From Dipylidium caninum (taxonomy: Eukaryota > Platyhelminthes > Cestoda > Cyclophyllidea > Dipylidiidae), in NCBI GenBank assembly GCA_017562135.1, contig QEYB01000448.1, positions 1,922,001-1,986,000 on the forward strand: a stretch of 64,000 bases of DNA, written 5' to 3'. The stretch's first letter is position 1. Each line of letters starts with the position of its first letter. Positions 52,172 to 64,000 of this stretch are shown here, piece after piece. The notes beneath the pieces were generated by a model. That model saw only the letters and a list, made by a program, of their open reading frames with translations. It made no database searches and was not told where the DNA came from. Both the position numbers and the translations under genes were made by a program.

Positions 52172-54243
52172 ACTATCTTATTGGATATAGGAGCATTCTT
52201 TCTGTATCAATCGTTGACCGAGTCAGAAGTTGTGTCAAACACGCGCTCGATAATGGCTAATTTTCGAAAGTGAGCATTTTCCATGTAAACGATTTTAGGA
52301 ACAACGCAAGAAAACGTCTTGAAGGTACGGGATTGGAGCATCTCTTAGGCAGAAGAAACGGTCTTAAAAAACTACGATCTCTGATAAACCAGGAGGATTT
52401 CAGTCATCCTACAAAGCGTTCTAATAGGCGTATCCTCGTTAGTGGCACCTACTTACTAAATCTTAATTGATGGACATTTAGGTTGCAGGTGGAGCGGGAT
52501 TTGTGGGTTCACATTTAGTCGACACTCTCATGTATCACGGGCATTCCGTTACCGTTCTCGACAACTGCCTCACCGGTGTCAAAGAGAATGTCAAACACTG
52601 GATTGGCCATCCTCGTTTCAGATTCATCCAGCATGATGTTTCTAACCCAATATACTTAGAAGGTTTGTAATACTTATTTATTACCACTTATTGCTTACGG
52701 GTTCAGACTTTACTCGTATCAAATTCCTAATCGTTTGCGTGATTTGGTTATTCCCTCGAATCTTGTCCCTGAGTAGAATTTTTATGGATTTTTCATTCGA
52801 TTTTTAGTTGATGAAGTTTATCACTTGGCATCTCCAGCCTCGCCCCAGACCTATATGGTGAACCCAATTAAAACACTAAAGGCGAATTTACTGGGATCTA
52901 TAAACCTCCTAGGTTGTTACTTATATTCTTGTATTTACTTCGAATAACAATTAATTTTTATCTTTCCTATGTTAGGATTAGCTCGACGAACAGGAGCTAC
53001 TTTTCTTCTTGCTTCTTCGTCAGAAGTCTATGGTGGTAGGATTTTGGTGTGTTTCGCTTTTTAGTCCACTAGAGCTTCACTCATTATGACCTTTATTTGC
53101 AGATCCTATATTACATCCGCAACCGGAATCCTACTGGGGCAATGTGAATCCTAACGGATTACGTTCGTGTTACGATGAGAGCAAGAGAGCGGCAGAATCG
53201 CTTGCTTACGCTTACTTCCGAAGGGCAAGTACAGATATTTGGCTCTGATTTTAATTGATTCTTACAGGAAGGCGTATCTGTTCGTGTAGCTCGTATTTTC
53301 AACACCTATGGCCCACGTATGCAGTTTTTCGATGGCCGGGTTGTCAGCAATTTCATCATTCAGGCCCTCTCAAATCAGAATATCTGCGTGAGTGTTTCAT
53401 TGGTGGCATCTAAGGTGTTCTCAATCCTCATTATACGTCTCACATGCATTTATGTCAATTTTGCGGTACCTACTAACGTATGCGATATATGGTGGTGGAA
53501 CGACTTCCATGCAATAAACGGGATGGTCTATTTTTAGAAGTCAGCTTTAAGTACTAGACATTGACTTTTCTCCTGACTAGCTGCGAATAAGGTAGTATCT
53601 TTTAACCAATTACCCTATTTGTCTGTCCATTCTCTTGTTTTTTTTTCAGCTGTATGGCGATGGAAGCTTTACACGTTCTTTTATGTACATATCTGATCTT
53701 GTCGATGGGCTGATTCGTCTTATGAACTCAAATGTCACCGATCCTGTTAATTTGGGCAACCCAAATGAGTTTAGTATTCAGGAGTTGGCTCACATTGTAA
53801 AGAATCTGACTAGTATGTTAATAGCATGTTTCATCATCGCTCTTTCCTTCGTTAACTATAGCTAGGGTTGTAGTTATTATCGCTTTAATCAGCGTTTTTA
53901 AGACATTATACTTTTACCTTATGATTTTCTTAGACAGGAGTAGTTGAGAATATACACCATTAAACTAAACAAAAAGTATATTCGATTTTGAGGTGTTTTA
54001 TAATTTTATTATTTCATCCATTTTGGTTCAGATAGTTCCTCAAAGATAGTTAGCTGTCCTAAGGCAGTAGATGATCCCAAGCGTCGGCGACCAGATATAG
54101 CGAGGGCCATGAACCTTCTCGACTGGGAGCCAAAGGTTCAACTTTCAGAAGGTCTCGGGCTGACAATAAAAGCATTCCGCGAATCTCTTCGAAATAGCTC
54201 CATTCAAAGCCGTCCAGAACAAAGCCTTTTACGTGAAAATTGA
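52172..54243 (+). CDS. UXS1: UDP-glucuronic acid decarboxylase (UXS1)
   Basis: Nine exons: 52172-52269, 52299-52437, 52482-52662, 52808-52912, 52976-53035, 53103-53224, 53268-53387, 53650-53812, 54032-54243. All phases agree and encode 399 residues from the first acceptor. UXS1 converts UDP-glucuronate to UDP-xylose in the Golgi/ER lumen for glycosaminoglycan linker synthesis. It is an extended SDR enzyme. Seen here: the Rossmann loop GGAGFVG (82-88), [26 protein letters not shown], the catalytic Tyr218-x3-Lys222 in [16 protein letters not shown], the [10 protein letters not shown] substrate loop and VNLGNP. The first exon encodes a hydrophobic stretch ([12 protein letters not shown]) suitable for the usual type II membrane anchor, but no ATG lies in frame between the preceding stop and the acceptor at 52171. 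The first in-frame Met (SIMANFRK) would remove the anchor. Intron 6 (53225-53267) is a 43-nt GC-AG intron. The C-terminus (...EQSLLREN) is shorter than the human tail. Confidence 0.93.
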
Positions 54244-54823
54244 CTAGCTTTACCTCTCTATCTTCAAGAACTGAGCCATTTTAAATAAAGACATGGTCTT
54301 TGGCTCTACTTTCTTGAGATATTTTCTCCACGATTTGTAATCTCAGAATTCAACTTATGTCTTGTATTTATGCCACACTAACTTTTTGTATATTTTTTCT
54401 CTTTATTTTCCACCAAAACCAAAAAAATTCATTTCCCCCACTTATTTCTGCCAATAAATCACAGGTTAATTTTTAAATTTGTTGTGGGATTATCACAGTT
54501 CCTATGCCTGGTTTCTTTGGCGTTTAGGTAATAATAGTATGAAATGTCGCCCCTCGTTTCGGATATATCATAATTTCAGGCGGGCGTATATCACATCACT
54601 TACATTTGTTTGTGTCCTCTTAGGCTTCCTTAAATGATCGTTATCTACAGAAGTGAGATGACTGATATCTGCCTTCCTGATGTTTTGACCAATGTTGTCC
54701 CGACGAGATGTAAACATGCTTGTATGGTTGATTGACCCATCTGCATGTGTTTCCGAACAATTTGTTGACCGTTATGGACATCTTGAAGCCGTACTTTTGT
54801 CGAAATTTATCATTTCTTAACAG

Positions 54824-54990
54824 GTTCTAGTCTTGCCCATCCCCTGCTCACTATTCCACAGCAGCCACTTGTGGCTGTTGCACGTGCTGACATATTTGCG
54901 AAACCCGACTTTTCATTTACCCAAGACGTGCCTGGGTCCGAAAACGTCACGTATGAGGCTTTTCGTGCACTAGAGTGGGGTGAATTATGA
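54824..54990 (+). CDS. Candidate orphan terminal exon
   Basis: After a good acceptor (catttcttaacag) the frame reads SSLAHPLLTIPQQPLVAVAR, then ADIFAKPDFSF..., and ends EAFRALEWGEL before a stop, starting in phase 1. It looks like coding sequence but no family is recognised. The same phase is left by UXS1 exon 8, so it could serve as an alternative UXS1 3' exon, or it could end an unseen gene. The minus strand is also open here (75 codons), which weakens the call. Confidence 0.3.
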
Positions 54991-56461
54991 TTGGCACTAA
55001 AACGAGGCCTTTGACGTTCTGTTGGATTCTTTGCCATTTACTCCAACGGAGTAGCGAGTAGCGATTCGAGCATCAGCGCGCAGGAAAGCGGGAGTCTGTT
55101 GGCATGTGGAGATGGCCATAATTTTATGATCCTAGTTAAAGATCAAAAATCGGGGAAATCATTGAGGCGGCACACCCTCTTATTACCAACTAGGTAGTGT
55201 TAAGAAATTATTCTCCGTTGCTCCCTTAATAGATCTAAACGGTTATTATACAGTTAAGACAACCAATGACTGAAAGGTAGAAAGACTAGTGACCACTTAA
55301 ATTAATTGATTTTTGGGGTATTTCCGACACTACTAAGACTACTTCGCGAGTGAATTAAGCTGGCAGTGGTTCAGGCATAGAAGTAGTTACATGTGTGAAT
55401 TCACAAATAATACAGTCTCCCATAAATCCCTCGCTCAAAGCCATGGCTCCATCTTATTTGTGAAAATTACGATTTTCAATACCAGGGTAAATAGGTATAT
55501 ATTAATGCCATTTGAAAATTGCAGTCGCACTGCTAATAATGATATTGTGTTCCAATGAGTGGCTATAATAAGGTCAATGCTCGATACGATAGAAATCATA
55601 CGCAAGCACGAAGATTGGGAAAGTGGAGGTGGTCAGAGAGGGACCAATGATATGCCACTGTCTAATATACGACTTTGGATTACTATACATGTCGACTCTT
55701 AGGAAAACACCCTAATTTCTACCTATAAATGAATAAGACTCATATGTAATCTTTGAAATTGTTAACGGCAAGAAATAAAGGGAGGTCAAGATTCAGTTAA
55801 ATCAAATAGTGCCGATTAATGCACAATCGTAGTAACAGCTTAAGGTTTTAAAACAGTATGGTATAGTAGCTCAAATGGCTTAGCATTTGGCGTTGTAAAC
55901 TGAATATCTTCCCTGTGATAAAGTAGTTGAAAAACATATTCAGATGTTGCCAAATGACTAGAGTGTATCTTGCTATGCTCTTATTTAATACATGTATCGA
56001 AATTTTATATTTGCGCTCAGATTTATAGTGCAAGGGAAGAAAAAAGGCGAGAATTCAAATCTTGCAAACCCTGCGCGGTTTTTCACCTTTCATAAGCTGT
56101 CTATGCAACAAATTTTTAGTCAAAATTTTTATATACTGATCTCTAAGCATGGTCTAATCCTGTGAAAGGGGCGCAATGAACTTGGTTCCCGAAATTTCAC
56201 ATTCCGTTATAACGCCACCTGCAACTTATTTAACAATTGCAAAACATAATTTTATAAAATTACACGTTTGCATAATTAGCTTAACATGTGCATCTGTCTC
56301 GGAACTTGAATGTCCCCCTACACCTCGCCTTTGTTTGATTATATCAACGCAACGACTGCCGGCCCGTTTAATAAGTTGAGGTCAACCAATCAACCCGACC
56401 CGATCCAGGTCCTGATGCTTGACGCGGATTCAGTGTTCGAACGCCTCGTACGAAATTTAAT

Positions 56462-56479
56462 TTCATAGCACGCTTTTAG
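56462..56479 (+). promoter_or_regulatory. 3' splice / possible spliced-leader acceptor
   Basis: A splice-acceptor-like sequence ending in cgcttttag at 56479. The frame of the zinc-finger gene is open from the very next base (LREATNLVPKMST...), so a leader ending in AUG would add ten residues in frame; otherwise the ATG at 56510 is used. Confidence 0.4.
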
Positions 56480-63718
<7,239 letters not shown>

Positions 63719-64000
63719 GAGAATTGGCAACAACCTATCGCTTAGCCTCAAAGTACTTGATAACGCCCTCATAACTGGTACCTAGTTTATCTGCTACCAA
63801 TTTGTACGTGGGTTAAGACCTTAACTTCATCTCTTGCGTTCTTTGACGATTATTTCGCATGACAATAGCGTAGTCGATGTTACGACCGCATATTCTCACG
63901 TTCCCTTATTGACCCTGGTAGTTATTTGTCAAAATTACTTAAATACCAACTTCTGAATGTACAACGAATGATAAAGTTTGGGTATTCAGTAACCCGTATC
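63719..64000. other. Window edge, no further gene resolved
   Basis: An alternative frame of the zinc-finger last exon stays open to a stop near 63770. Nothing else could be supported in these bases. Confidence 0.4.

Larger units (their letters stand above)
54244..56479. other. Spacer between UXS1 and zinc-finger gene
   Basis: Holds the UXS1 3' UTR and one candidate exon at 54824-54990, listed separately. A tRNA-like A-box sequence near 55868 has no B box. Otherwise it is AT-rich with no gene. Confidence 0.4.

Noticed and set aside
55860..55930. tRNA-like sequence with an A-box (TAGCTCAAATGG) and a TTGTAA anticodon-loop look
   Set aside because: The anticodon loop is nine bases, no T-arm or B-box follows at the right distance, and the acceptor stem does not pair.

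Overview
The window looks like nuclear DNA of a parasitic flatworm, most likely a tapeworm. Genes are sparse (about eight firm protein genes in 64 kb), split by spliceosomal introns from 29 nt to several kb, and separated by AT-rich spacers. They encode typical metazoan proteins (AKT kinase, UXS1, monothiol glutaredoxin, an IgLON/lachesin-type adhesion protein, a C2H2 zinc-finger protein, an arrestin-fold protein, a serpentine receptor). No bacterial, viral or organellar genes, CRISPR arrays or confident tRNA/rRNA genes were seen. The taxon is inferred from gene style and family content and was not tested by a search.

Layout. 1-7857: an orphan acidic ORF (minus, 455-904), then a four-exon DUSP15/22-type dual-specificity phosphatase gene (minus, 2484-3710) whose three catalytic residues are all substituted, then spacer. 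7861-13233: a seven-exon AKT/PKB gene (plus) with a long Ser/Thr-rich N-terminal extension and a one-base frameshift in exon 6. 19092-19586: a GLRX5-type CGFS glutaredoxin exon (plus). 24159-33380: a three-Ig-domain cell-surface protein (minus) in a GC-richer stretch. 37394-41921: an arrestin-fold protein (plus) with a 29-nt intron. 43527-44030: a small two-exon orphan gene (plus). 45958-47304: a single-exon, strongly degenerate seven-transmembrane receptor (plus). 52172-54243: UDP-glucuronate decarboxylase UXS1 (plus, nine exons). 56480-63718: a five-finger C2H2 zinc-finger gene (plus, eight exons), possibly continuing past my model near the window edge.

These genes do not form a pathway or operon; they are independent eukaryotic loci. 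The most interesting observations are: (1) the DUSP15/22-like protein is a predicted pseudophosphatase (Cys to Ser, Arg to Ala, general-acid Asp to Lys) that keeps the fold and the N-myristoylation signal; (2) the first coding exons of GLRX5 and UXS1 open in phase 0 straight after a 3' splice site and have no usable initiator Met, which fits a start codon donated by a flatworm spliced leader ending in AUG; (3) three GC-AG introns with a GCAAGT donor and three introns of 29-43 nt are required by the gene models; (4) an orphan seven-transmembrane receptor has lost DRY, CWxP and NPxxY. Exon borders were read by eye from splice consensus, reading phase and family motifs. No alignment or database search was run.
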